Source: Caenorhabditis remanei (lineage: Eukaryota; Nematoda; Chromadorea; Rhabditida; Rhabditidae). Taken from it: DNA of 64,000 nucleotides. Under the pieces are notes generated by a model that did no database searches, was not told where the DNA came from, and was given only the letters and a program-made list of their open reading frames with translations. How positions within the stretch are numbered: the first letter of the stretch is position 1; each line of letters begins with the position of its first letter. The DNA lies in NCBI RefSeq assembly GCF_010183535.1, contig NC_071331.1:18538001-18602000 (forward strand), in the 5' to 3' direction. The position numbers and the translations under genes were made by a program. Shown here piece after piece: positions 20,800 to 31,584 of the stretch.

Positions 20800-21144
20800 A
20801 TGAACTCCAAATCTGTTTTCGCGTGGCTTCTAATGCTTGTTCTCGGATTTGTCGCCAGTCAACCGTTGTCTGGACTCGAGAAACAATTGCTCTACATGTT
20901 CGAGGATCCGGAAGAGGTAAGCATTAATTGGAATCATAAAAATAATTGTTTTCACTTTTCTGAAATTCCATCTTCATTTTTACAGTTCGAATTTATCAAC
21001 AAACGGTCTCCACTGCTCAGCCTCGTCGGATCGAACGTCCGCTTCACCGAGCCATTCCGGAATCGTGTTCTCAACAAAAAGAAGATTCGATCAGTGACTC
21101 CAGTTGACACTGATTACAGACAACAGCCTCGCTTCTTCCAGTAA
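20800..21144 (+). CDS. Small secreted protein, possible neuropeptide-like precursor
   Basis: Two exons (20800-20916 and 20986-21144) encode 91 residues. There is a clear signal peptide (FAWLLMLVLGFVASQ, cleavage expected near residue 20), a dibasic site NKR at about residue 44-46, and a further basic run NKKKIR near residue 72. No cysteines follow the signal peptide. The layout (short precursor, signal peptide, dibasic sites) fits a neuropeptide-like precursor, but no repeated or amidated peptide is visible, so this is only an inference. A TATA-like TTTAAATATTG and a CT-rich stretch lie upstream. I do not recognise the family. Confidence 0.65.
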   Translation: MNSKSVFAWLLMLVLGFVASQPLSGLEKQLLYMFEDPEEVSINWNHKNNCFHFSEIPSSFLQFEFINKRSPLLSLVGSNVRFTEPFRNRVLNKKKIRSVTPVDTDYRQQPRFFQ

Positions 21145-21455
21145 ATATATAGTTGCTAACTATCCTCATGATCACTCTTTTTTTGTATGCTTACATACTT
21201 TTTTCTGAAAATAATGAATTTTCTGTCTGTTTGAAAAGGAAGAAATGAATAAATTGAAGGGGAAGAGAGGCTTTACACATAGAGGATGGAATACATACAA
21301 TAAATAGTTATTTTCAGATAAAGAAATTTGCCGAAAAATGGGGTAAAATACAAAAAATTGGGGGATTTGGTTGGACGAAAACAGCAAGAATTGTGGGTTG
21401 GAATATATACGAAAAGTTGGCAAAATAGAGAAAAAGGTACATATAGTTGAGTATT
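21145..21455. other. Convergent 3' intergenic region
   Basis: No gene is seen. The region lies between the 3' ends of the small secreted-precursor gene (plus) and praf-3 (minus) and is AT-rich, with AATAAA-type signals. Confidence 0.4.
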
Positions 21456-23493
21456 TTACATTTTTACATTGAGCCCAGTTCGATCGAGAAGTTGTCCCAT
21501 TACGGATGTACGGATTCCCAGTTGCTCTTTCACGTTGGCAGCACGATTGGCAATACCGCGAAGACGGAGAGAAGCGTGGCCGAGAACGAAGAATATTGGG
21601 AACAACAATCTGAAATTCATTGGGATTTATTGAAGTGAAGGTAAAAAAAACGAGAAATTGCAGTGTTAAAGTCCAAATATGTCAAAACCAGAGAACTCGA
21701 AGCCGTCATGATCACGAGAACGGACTTCTGAGAATTCTATTCATTTCAGAGACAATTTTTAATGAAATTTTGAAAAAAAAAAATGGGTCGAAAATGCAAA
21801 TGTAGCTTTGAGGAGTAAATTATGTCTGCTTGTTGCAATGCTTTTATTTTCCGAAGCGATTCATCAACCGAAAAATGTTTACTTTTACCACTTCACTATT
21901 AAATTGACCTGTTCGATTTATTCCTTTTTGAATAATTTGTCACTTTTTTCCTTCTTGAACTCCAGATTTCAAACTCATTTTTCATGCATAAAGTGTATTT
22001 TTCTGTGGTTCCTAGTATACCCCGAGTTTTCCTTCCTGGTTCATTGTTGCAATTTTCAAAACACAAAAAGGAACCCAGGGATTACCTAAAAGAGAGATAC
22101 TTACGCGAATGTGACGACGAGAACCGATGAGAAGACAGAGATGAAAAAGTAGGCGACGAAGATGATTCCTCCCAAAGTGACCAGTGGATGATCGGTGCGC
22201 ATCTGGAATATTTGGATGATGAGAAGAGAGATTTTGGGGAGGTTTTTTATGAAAGAAAGTTATTAATTTTTTCTTATTCAGCAAGCTCAATCTGATTTTG
22301 GGTGTTTTGAATTGTTAGAATAAGAGCTTCAAGTTTCATTGTAAATAATTATTAGCTCGGCACAGTTCTTACAACCACGCTCTACCGAAACCGAAGAAAA
22401 TTGTGTGCGAAATTGACAGACTCAGAGAAAAAGCGATATTTTTCAAAGGAATTTCGGTGGAACACAGTTGCAAGAACTGTGCCGAGCTAAAAGTCTTCAA
22501 GACAAAATAGCGAAACTTTTTCAGATAAAAAGTGTTTTTTGTTGTTGCCGTAATCGGTGTGAACCGGGATCTCTCTCATTTTTCTGGCTGCTTGAAGTGG
22601 ATATAGTTTTTTCGAGTGTACCAAGGTTTGATTCAAAATTTCTGTTACTGAATGAAAATTGTTTTTTACAATGCAATTGCTTACAAAAGACGAAGGATTG
22701 TTAAAAATGAATCGTTCGTTCTCCCGTTTTCCTTCCGAAAAAGGGAATATTCCAACTAAACTTTTTCATTGATCCCAACAGTTCCACCTTTCTTCAGTTG
22801 TTCTTTCATTCAAATTCAAATATTTTACACTAAACTTTGCACCCGTTTTCAAATGCCTCTCTTTCGTCATTCCTTATCATTACTCTTTCCCTACGAAAAC
22901 TATCAAGTAGCCATCAATTTCTTTCTTCTACCTTCTTGATATTGGCATCAACGGAGACAGCAAAGATGAGTGTTGCAATCACAGCGACAACAGCAATCAG
23001 TCCGATGAAAATGTCCTGTGAACTGTAGAGTGTTTGAAGGAGGAAAATAGTGATGATTGTGACGAAATAGTTGGTTTGAAAGTACAGAAGATTCGAGATT
23101 ATTCGGTTGTTCCATTTTTGGAAATCGTTGAATGGTGGACGCTGAAAAATTGAAAAATTCAAATGAAAAGGCGAATTAGGAAACTCAAAAAAAGTTTGTC
23201 GATGAAAGCCTGTTGATTTCTTCAAACCTTGCAACAAAGTTTTCAAAAGTGTCTTTTTCAGTACTAAATCGACTATTTGTATTTTAAACATCAGGCTTTT
23301 ATCCTATTTCTAATGTCGAAAACTCCAAAACGCTTGAGTAGTTTTCAATTTCCAGCCTCATTTGATTTTTCTGTTTTCTTTTCTAACCCCATACCTCATA
23401 TCGATTGGTTTCCAACAGGAACTCGTGGAAATTCCTGAATGGTGGAAGTTCCACGCCATTCATAATTTGCATGTTTTCATTTGGCGACGACAT
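21456..23493 (-). CDS. praf-3: PRA1 domain family protein (PRAF3/ARL6IP5-type)
   Basis: Four exons (23493-23395, 23141-22932, 22202-22105, 21609-21456) encode 186 residues, like the human PRAF3 (188). The PRA1 domain is evident: [20 protein letters not shown], then two pairs of hydrophobic helices ([12 protein letters not shown]..., [16 protein letters not shown], then [20 protein letters not shown] and [18 protein letters not shown]). Such proteins sit in ER/Golgi membranes and affect Rab prenylation, vesicle traffic and glutamate transporter export. The gene symbol follows the domain and the recalled neighbourhood of D2096 genes. Intron 2 carries MITE family A copy 3. It is divergent from nap-1, about 790 bases away. 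Confidence 0.85.
22352..22490. repeat. MITE family A, copy 3
   Basis: A nearly perfect palindrome of 139 bases, ending TTAGCTCGGCACAGTTCTTA and TAAGAACTGTGCCGAGCTAA in near-inverted order, in an intron of praf-3. It is among the best-preserved of the seven copies. Confidence 0.9.
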
Positions 23494-24283
23494 TTTTCGC
23501 CTGTGAAATAACAAAATCAAAATCAGAAGAGAATTTTGGAAAAGGTTTGAAGGTAAAAGTGAAAAGAAGTAAAGTGAAAACGAGAAGGAGTATTTTCCGT
23601 CGAGAGCCGCGGCTGTTGGATGAGAAGGAACATCTGGACGATTGAGTGTAATATTCTAATGGCTTTGGGAGAGAACTCGAGAAAAGAGTTGGGATATTTG
23701 AGAAGTAATAAACTGCTTCGGGAAACGTTCGAAAGAATTAGAAGAAAATGAACAAATACGACAGGAAATTACTTTTTTGATAACGCAATCTGAAAAATAG
23801 CATAAAAACAAGGCTTTATTGACGGAAACCGTTCGAAGTAATCAATAATCTGTCAGATGACATTATATTTATATAAACAAACCAAAAACGTATTGTGTTC
23901 TTGATAAAGATTGTGATTCTATGTGCTGATTTCATCAAAAAAGAAAGTGCATTCATTGCGTAAATCGACACATGTCATGCGCCTTTAATCGCGGGTCTAG
24001 CACGGAAGAGGCGTTTTTTGGGGGCGGAGCATCGTCCAAACCAAAAATATTTGAGTCGAGTCCTATGATTTCAGTCACCACCTGTCGTTTCGCAACGATT
24101 TTTCAGATTTTTTGTCGATATTTTTCGAAAAATATTGAAAACTCACAAAACGAGTCGAAAATTAAAATATTTCCGAAAAGTTTTCTTCGGAAAGCAGTGA
24201 AAATTGCGTTTCCATTCCGTTATTCCAGTCAGAAACATTGTTTTCTTCATGTTCTAATTTATTTTTACAGGTAATAAAAGACA
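23494..24283. other. Divergent promoter region praf-3 / nap-1
   Basis: No gene is seen. The about 790 bases separate the divergent starts. GGGGCGGAGC at about 24019-24028 is a GC-rich candidate site. A TTTTTACAG acceptor lies 13 bases before the nap-1 start. Confidence 0.45.
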
Positions 24284-25565
24284 ATGGCTGCTGAACATGA
24301 TCTTGACGCCGCTCTTTTGAGCACCAACTTCGACTTGATCCAAGGATTGCCATTAAATGTCAAGAACCGTGTCTGCGCTCTCAAGAAGCTCCAGATCGAC
24401 AGCATCAAGGTTGGTTTTAATTTCACTGGGTTTTTTAAACAAATTATTTTTAGGTCGAATCTGATTTCTACAAGCGCGTTCACGAGCTCGAAATCGAGTT
24501 TGAGACTAAATTCAAGTCTTTCTTCGACCAGGTAACACATCCATTCGTGCAAAACTTTTACATAAACCTAGTCTTTCAGAGAAAAGCCATCATCAACGGT
24601 GATGTTGAACCAAGTGCATGTGACGTCCCAATTCTCGAAGGACTCAACGAGGAGCAGATTGCTGTGAGTTGTACATCTAGATAAAATGCTATGAAAGTTA
24701 TGCAGCGTTGTTCGAGAGGTTACTCCCGTGAGGAATCAATCTATTGAACGTTGCGAAATAAACTTGGCCTTTATTCCCGCTCCTGAATATTGTTTCTTGC
24801 GCGATGATGCGGTCATTACAATTTGAAAATTTGTTATCATCAACAATTCATATTTACAGGACTTGAACAAGCACACCGAAGCTGATCCATCCGCCAAGGG
24901 AATCAAGGACTTCTGGCTCACCGTTCTCAGAACTCACGACCTTGTTGCTGAGACAATCGAGGAGCACGATGCCCCAATCCTCTCCTTCTTGACCGATGTC
25001 ACCACCGCTGCCAGCCAAGACCCACCAGTAAGTTGTTTTTGAGAAGTATCATCACGCTAATCATATCATATTTCAGGGTTTCAAGATCGAGTTCCACTTT
25101 GCAACCAACCCATATTTCAAGAACTCAGTTCTCACCAAGACCTACGTCCTCAAGTTCGAGCCTGAGGAGGGAGCCGAGCTCTCTTTCGATGGACCACATG
25201 TCTCCCGTATTATCGGAGACTCCATCGAGTGGGAAGATGGCAAGAACGTCACTAAGAAGGCCGTCAAAAAGAAGCAAAAGAAAGGAGCCAACGCTGGAAA
25301 GTTCCTCACCAAGACAGTCAAGGCTGAGAGCTTCTTCAACTTCTTCGAGCCACCAAAGTCGAAGGACGAGAGAAACGAGGAAGATGATGATGAGCACGCT
25401 GAGGAATTCCTCGAGCTCGATTACGAAATGGGACAAGCACTCCGTGATACCGTCATTCCACGTGCCGTTCTTTTCTTCACCGGAGAACTCCAAGCCGACG
25501 ATATGTTCGATTTCCCAGGAGAGGACGGAGAAGAGGTCTCGGACTTCAGCGACGATGAGGCTTAA
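24284..25565 (+). CDS. nap-1: Nucleosome assembly protein 1
   Basis: Five exons (24284-24409, 24454-24531, 24580-24663, 24860-25027, 25077-25565) encode 314 residues. The NAP domain is complete: LPLNVKNRVCALKKLQ, the long dimerisation helix (FYKRVHELEIEFETKF), ...GIKDFWLTVLRTHDLV, FHFATNPYFKNSVLTKTYVL, ...SFFNFFEPP, and an acidic C-terminus (DDDEHAEEF ... DFSDDEA). NAP1 proteins chaperone H2A-H2B and shuttle them to the nucleus. The start has an acceptor 13 bases upstream, so trans-splicing is likely. The symbol follows the close match to the C. elegans NAP1 orthologue (D2096.8 by memory) and its neighbours. Confidence 0.95.
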
Positions 25566-26014
25566 ACAGCTAATATCGGATTTACATTTATTAATTTGTC
25601 AATTTGAACTAATTAATTCTCCCCAAATTTTTTATACTTCTTTCATATTCCAAAATCCCCTCACATAATAGGCGGAAACCCGATTGTTGCTGTTACTTGT
25701 TATTATCGTCGTTTTTTTCCTTCACCTATCAATATTCCGCTTCTTCTTTGAAAATCTCTTTGAGAAATACCTTGAAACGAGTAGTCGTCGATAAGTGTTT
25801 AGTTTCCGCCTATTTCCTTCTGACTCAACAACTTCAGAAGGTTAATAATGGCTGATGCTTGACTTCGACTCGCTTTTTGAAAATTTCGTGATTACGCACC
25901 GAGTGTTGAATAAAATCCCCTTGTTGCATTATTACTTCTTGAATTTGATACATGTTCAGCCGATTTCAGATATTTCGCAAAGCAACACTGAAGGTAGACC
26001 AAATTATATTTAGA
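25566..26014 (+). other. Gap between nap-1 and the Lines-like gene
   Basis: No gene is seen. A TTTCAG acceptor at about 25965-25970 precedes the next ATG by 45 bases. The same-strand arrangement at about 450 bases allows a nematode operon with trans-splicing, but does not prove it. Confidence 0.4.
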
Positions 26015-29000
26015 ATGATTGACGGCTACGATCTTCTAATTGGAGCCCAGTGCTCCGAGTCTATGAGTTCTTTGAAATTCAGTTTTGAGGATGTTCTACA
26101 ATCACTTGAAACCGAAGATAGATTCGATGTAAAATCTCGATTGTGCGAACGGATTGCATTTCTGATCTATCAGGATTCCAATTTCGGACTTCTTCCAGTA
26201 AAATCCACTTCTCTTTATGAATTATTCATATTTTTCTCTATTTCAGATTCCCAAATCCATCGAAAGTGTGTCATCATGTATCAATAGATTATGTAAATCA
26301 TTCAATATTCCCATCGGTATGATAATCCTCTTATTAACAGTGTGTACAGTAATCCCTGTTTTGCCACGTCAATCAAATACAAACACTCGATGGGCGATAT
26401 TTACAAGAAGAAAAAGAGGAAAAAGTGTTTGCTGACTGCTGTTCTTTTCTCTGTTTCACCGGTTAAATGTCGTCGGCTCGCTTTTCTTTTTTCTGTCGCC
26501 ATTTCGAAAATGTTGCGAAAAAAGACAGTGTCTGCGTCTCGTTTGTACTTTTCTCACTTTCAAAAGTGCACCTTTTTTAATTGATTCAGTCGAGAAAAAA
26601 GACAGCGACGGAAATCTACAAACCAAACTGCTCCTCGGAGGAGCGCACTTTCACACCACTCTGAAATTTGAAAATTTCAGCATTTTTTCCCAAGTTCTTT
26701 TTTTTAAAGCATTTTTGGAATGATCTCAGAGGCAGTGTGTCTTCTCGAGAAAAAATTCTCGAGAAAATGAATTCTCGAGAAATTCTCGAGAGATCTCTCG
26801 AGAGATTTCTCGAGAAATTCTCGAGACATTCTCGAGAATTCTCGAGAATTCTCGAGAATTCTCGAGAAATCTCTCGAGAGATCTCTCGAGAATTTCTCGA
26901 GAATTCTCGAGAATCTCGAGAATAGGTTTTTGAAAATTTTGTTTACTGTTTATGGCGCGGTGCGCGGTGATTTTCAAATATTTGTATTATTAAAGCTTTA
27001 TTGACAAAAATATAGTTTCTCCATTAGTTATTATTGAAATGTTTCTCGATTTAATGAACTCGGTTCTCTTGTTAAAAATGAATCTCTTTCAATTTAATCT
27101 CAATCTCTATTACACTTGTTCACATAGTTATTTTAGTAAAATTGGTTTTTTGTGAGTTTTTCGTGAAATCACTCCTCGAGAAAAATTTCTCGAGAATTCT
27201 CGAGAATTCTCGAGAAATCTCTCGAGAAATTTTTCTCGAGAACGTTCTCGAGAATTCTCGAGAAATCTCTCGAGAGATCTCTCGAGAATTTCTCGAGAAT
27301 TCTCGAGAAAAATTTCTCGAGAATTCTCGAGAAATTCTCGAGAACTCTCTCGAGAATTTTCTCGAGAATTTTCTCGAGACCGTCTCGAGAAGACACACTG
27401 CTCAGAGGTTCAAAAAAAGATATTATACAAAAAAATTTCCAAAAAAAACCCGACTTTTTTCGAAAATTTTTTTCACTTAAAAAAAAAAATTTTTTGAATA
27501 GCAAAAAAATTATGAGGTACATTCATTTGATTAAAAACGTAATTAAAAAGATAATTTTCGAAATTTTTGCCAAGGTGTCTTCTGTAATCTTCACCGGCAG
27601 TTGTCAGTTTTTCGTCTGACATGACTTGTGAAGTAATTGTAGAATTTTGGCAAAATATGTGTTGGAAAAACTACTCAAACTTCTCAGCCGTTTGTCCAAG
27701 TCCACATTTCTTAAATTATTATACATACTCACATTTTAATTGAATTTTACGTTTTTAACTAGACTTTTTCAAATTAAAAATGCAAAAAACTGTTACTGTT
27801 TTACTGCTACCTCTCAACAGAAAGTTTTTTTTTTCAAGAGAAACCGTATTTCCGGCTTTTGATAACTTTTATTCGTAATATTAAGTGCCGCATCTTTCTG
27901 CATGCCCCCAGCCTTTCAAACATCTACTAATATATCACGACTCCAATTCATAATTCCCCGAATGAAATTTTCAGTTTTGTATCTCAAGTTTCGAAAAATT
28001 GTGAAAAAATTTTTCGAAAAAAGTCGGGTTTTTTTTCGAACTTTTTTTGTATAATATCTTTTTTTGAATCTCTGAGATCATTCCAAAAATGCTTTAGAAA
28101 AAGAACTTGGGAAAAAATGCTGAAATTTTCAAATTTCAGAGTGGTGTGAAAGTGCGCTCCTCCGAGGAGCAGTTTGGTTTGTAGATTTCCGTCGCAGTAG
28201 AAAAAAGATGATGGAGGGGGCGATGGAAGCGACGAGAACATTCGAATGGAAGAAGGGAAAAAAATGAGATAGAATCTGAAAAAGAAGAAGAGAAAAAGTG
28301 GGGGAGAAACGAATGAATTGATGGGGAAGTAGGGATGGAAGCAGGATTGAGTTCAAAGAATGAGGAATTTTTGCAAGAGAATGAGAGGTTTTGAAGCTAA
28401 AAATAGCTGGAGACAAGAAGACTTGTGGCGACTCACTATCAGATAGGATGAAAAAATAATCAAACTTTGAACCAAACGCAGCCCCAAAACGAAACAATTT
28501 GTCTGTGAAAAAGCCAGAATTCTGCTTTCATCAGCTGAAAATGCATTCTTGTTTCAAATGTAAAACGCTGTCTGTAAATTCGAAAAAAGCATGAAAAAAG
28601 TCACCAAATGAGGCTGAAAGTTGAAATTGAGAGAATCTTGTAAAACACTTCAAAATTTTCAGAAAACGAAACATTCGTCGGTCCGTGCTCATCTTCTGAA
28701 TCTCTACCCGACTCCAACCACTCGAGAGAACGTGTTTTATGTGCAACACTCCTCACGACACCCAAAGAAGGTACTCTCGTTTTTCCATAACTTCTATATA
28801 ACTAATCAGTTTCTTTCTAGATCTCCCGTCTCTCCTCACTTCTTTATTTTCTTCTGAATACCCCTCAACTGCTACTCTATCACAGAAATTATTGGATAAT
28901 GATGAGAGATTTTTGACGAGTTCACTGGCATTGTTGCCATTAATTGAGACGGTGGAGTGAGTAGAAAACCAGAAAACCACAAAAAACCAAAATTTCGAAT

Positions 29001-29586
29001 CGGAATTTTCAGCACGTCTTCAATATTCCATCCGGTATCAATTTTTCTCGAAGCAATGCATCTAATCAGTTATGATTGTGAAGTTCTAATCGATTGGCTC
29101 AATTCAGAATTAGCTGCTTCTTCGTTGATTTTGAGAGTTTTAAAATCGAATTGTAATGAGAAAACGAAGAGATTTTGGACGGATTATGTACCACTGTAAG
29201 CGGAATGTCGGAAATTAGTCTTACAATCTTTTCTATTCAGAAAAACCCCTGCAACCACGTATTCCACAACTTTTCGCGAAGAACCTACATCGAAATCCAC
29301 CTCTTCGAAACCCGTAATTTCTCTGAAAGTGATTGAAATTGTTGGAGATCAAGAAATGACAAAAACATTGAATCTACGAGCAGTTGAAACCAAAAAAGTC
29401 GCTGTCAAGAAACCAATTATTCTGAGGAATTGTGGAAAGTTCGAGAAATGGATTCAGATGGTTTCGGAGTTACGGACGAGATTGAAACGACTTTTGACAG
29501 CAAATTTGGTAGCGAAGAAATTGGATTTAATATTGAAGTGGTGTGATAAATTCTGTGATGTTTTTAATGTAAATAAATCAAATTGA
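26015..29586 (+). CDS. Lines-like protein (tentative), gene with transposon-filled intron
   Basis: Six exons (26015-26197, 26247-26316, 28663-28770, 28821-28956, 29013-29195, 29241-29586) join in frame to 341 residues. The stretch around residues 165-225 (FHPVSIFLEAMHLISYDCEV, then LIDWLNSELAASSLILRVLK) resembles the C-terminal Lines domain in pattern, but the match is from memory and weak; otherwise I do not recognise it. The C-terminus is basic and helical. Intron 2 is 2.3 kb, far larger than the others, and contains a nested transposon (26603-28199). Phase continuity across that intron (G|AA) supports one gene rather than two. A start at 25952 in the same frame is possible but would precede a splice acceptor. 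Confidence 0.65.
26603..28199. mobile_element. Non-autonomous DNA transposon with long terminal inverted repeats
   Basis: Both ends carry GCGACGGAAATCTACAAACC and inverted sequence continues for more than 130 bases (through CTCCTCGGAGGAGCGCAC and the AAAAAAGATATTATAC block). The flanks share GAAAAAAGA at 26594-26602 and 28200-28208, a possible 9-base target duplication as made by Mutator-like elements. No transposase frame is seen. The left arm has been split by a second element (26733-27400). Confidence 0.75.
26733..27400. mobile_element. Nested hAT-like MITE with TTCTCGAGAA arrays
   Basis: The ends are perfect inverted repeats starting CAGTGTGTCTTCTCGAG and the element is flanked by the 8-base duplication CTCAGAGG (26725-26732 and 27401-27408). 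A CAGTG..CACTG terminus with an 8-base duplication fits hAT elements. Inside, two arrays of imperfect TTCTCGAGAA palindromes (about 26740-26925 and 27173-27396) flank a unique centre. The empty site can be read at about 28068-28080 in the other arm of the host element. Confidence 0.85.
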
Positions 29587-30350
29587 TAATAAAGTGTACC
29601 CGACTTTTCCATCTTTTCTTCTCGAAACTCAAACCAATAAAACGTCCACTCAACCTACACTCTCCCCTCCCTTTCTTCTATCATCATTCGCTGCCTGTTC
29701 AGCTGTTGCACGCTTGGTGTAGGGGTGAAGAGGTTCGACTGGCGGTCGAGAGGTCACCGGTTCGAACTCCCTCACTGCATCTATGTGTACTCGCTCGTCG
29801 TGAATCGACAAGTGTAGAAGGGAAATGATGCGAAATGGACCGTGACTTCCGCAGGCGGACGTGGGCTCAATGTGGCTCTTGTCCTAGTCTACTGGAGGTT
29901 CTCATTTTGCATTTTTACAGATATATAAAGTGTGTATGAAAAGGATAGAACACCCTTCGATTTCGGGCCTCCTGAACAAGCAAAAAAGTTATGAAAAATC
30001 TGACACTGCGGTTCGATTCACAGTACAAAATAACCCCCCGGGTACACATTTTCGTCATCTTACCACTTTTCATATTGCTAAACCACCAGAAATCCATTTT
30101 CGAGCGTGCAAATAGGTTTCTGTTGTCTAATCTGCCATCTCGATTATGAATCTACCGTACGTAGGCTACTACGTTGCTCCGAGATTCCTCCACTCAACAA
30201 ACATCGACATTCCCGAAGGTTCTGTTTGCGCGGGAACAGTGGTCCGATAGGAAGACATTCATTGATTCTTTCCCCCCGCCACACCGTTCTTTTCCTCCTT
30301 TTTCCAATACATTTTCCAATATTTTCCTATTTCATCCAAATTTTTTTCAG
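29587..30350 (+). other. Intergenic region upstream of the coiled-coil gene
   Basis: No protein gene is seen. At about 29711-29790 there is a tRNA-like segment with a B-box-like GGTTCGAACTCC and an anticodon-arm-like TTCGACTGGCGGTCGAG, but the acceptor and T stems do not pair, so it is not called as a tRNA. A TTTTTTCAG acceptor lies directly before the next ATG. Confidence 0.4.
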
Positions 30351-31079
30351 ATGTATTCAATCCAGGAATATCATGCAGCGATTGTTAACTTGCAAGATCA
30401 TATAACCAAAATGGAGAAGAAAGTAGAAAAGAAGGAGAAAGAAGCAAAAGAAATGGATGAGCATCTGGAGGAGAATGAGGAGAAACTGAAAGAAGCAACG
30501 GAGGAAATTGAGATGTTGAAGAAGAAATTGAAAGAATCTGAAAAGAAGAAAATGGGAATGGAGGAGAAATTGAAAGAGGCGAACGAGGATTTGGAGAAAA
30601 AGACGATAAATGTGATGTATCTAGAGAAGGAGTGCACTCATCTCGATCAGGAAATCCATGAACTTCAGAAGACAGTCTACGAGACGGAGGAGGAGATGGA
30701 GGAGCTCAAAACGAAGGATGCCAAAGTTATTGAAGATCTTGAGAAGAAGTTGAAAGAGACTGAGAAGGAGTTGGAAGGAGTCAAAGTGGATGTGGGATTC
30801 CATGAGAAGAGTCTGAAAAACAATGAAACGAAATCGAAAATCGAAATGGCGTGTCTCGAGGAGAATCATCGGAGAAAGATGGAGAAATTGATGAAAGAAA
30901 TGGAAGAGCTCCGTGGGGATTCTGAGGAGAAGGAGAAGAGAATCGAGGCCTTGGAAAAGGCTTTGGAGGCGAAGGAGCAGGATGTCGATGAGCTTCACAA
31001 AGAGGTCGGAAAGCTCTACATGGAGACGAAGAAGGTCGTGAAGACTGCGGAGAAGAAGAAGAACGAGACTGAGAATTGA
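30351..31079 (+). CDS. Coiled-coil protein
   Basis: A single exon of 242 residues; almost the whole protein is heptad-patterned coiled coil rich in Lys, Glu and Leu. There is no signal peptide, membrane segment or catalytic motif. The start was chosen because TTTTTTTCAG ends exactly before the ATG (trans-splice type); the open frame extends upstream to 30174 but is pyrimidine-rich and unlikely to be coding. I do not recognise a specific family, and resemblance to myosin rods or golgins is only compositional. Confidence 0.7.
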   Translation: MYSIQEYHAAIVNLQDHITKMEKKVEKKEKEAKEMDEHLEENEEKLKEATEEIEMLKKKLKESEKKKMGMEEKLKEANEDLEKKTINVMYLEKECTHLDQEIHELQKTVYETEEEMEELKTKDAKVIEDLEKKLKETEKELEGVKVDVGFHEKSLKNNETKSKIEMACLEENHRRKMEKLMKEMEELRGDSEEKEKRIEALEKALEAKEQDVDELHKEVGKLYMETKKVVKTAEKKKNETEN

Positions 31080-31584
31080 TCAAATCAATAAATTCACTTT
31101 TCATTAAAATGTTTTATTATCTGTTTACTGTGCCGTTTTTGAATTAATAAAGTTGTTGACAAAAAATCTGGTAGTTTTCTCATTTCAGATCGTTAAGTGA
31201 AGCAAACATGAAGATCAATCAGTGGAGAAAATGTTATCCAAATCTTAAACTATATTTCTTGAAACAGTAAAAATGAGAGAACCAAAAAATGAAAATGTTC
31301 TGAGTGGAACTGAAAAAATAGTCATATTCCTTGTTTTTTTAAAAGAAAATTTTGTTTCCGAAGAACGTAATATGGGAGGAGTTTTAAAAATCCGGAATTT
31401 CAGATAGAAGGAATTACGGAATTCCAGAAATCTCTTTATCAAAAGTTTTTGAAACAGGGAAGGTGGAAAATTGATGTTACTTTTTCAGAAAAAGTTTAAA
31501 AAAATTATTTTTAGAAAACTTCAAAGAATTGTTATACGGAGAAGAAATTATGATTTTATTGTTAGAAACACCGGAAAAATGGAA
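31080..31584. other. Convergent 3' intergenic region
   Basis: No gene is seen between the coiled-coil gene (plus) and aagr-1 (minus). AATAAA signals occur at about 31087 and 31146. Confidence 0.4.

Noticed and set aside
25033..25668. A 211-residue Ser/Arg-rich frame over nap-1
   Set aside because: It is a shifted-frame shadow of the last nap-1 exon.
26668..27522. Several Arg/Glu/Ser/Phe/Leu-rich open frames in both strands
   Set aside because: They are translations of the TTCTCGAGAA arrays in a non-coding MITE.
29711..29800. Possible tRNA with GGTTCGAACTCC box and anticodon-like loop CTGGCGG
   Set aside because: The acceptor stem and T stem do not pair, so only a Pol III B-box-like match remains.
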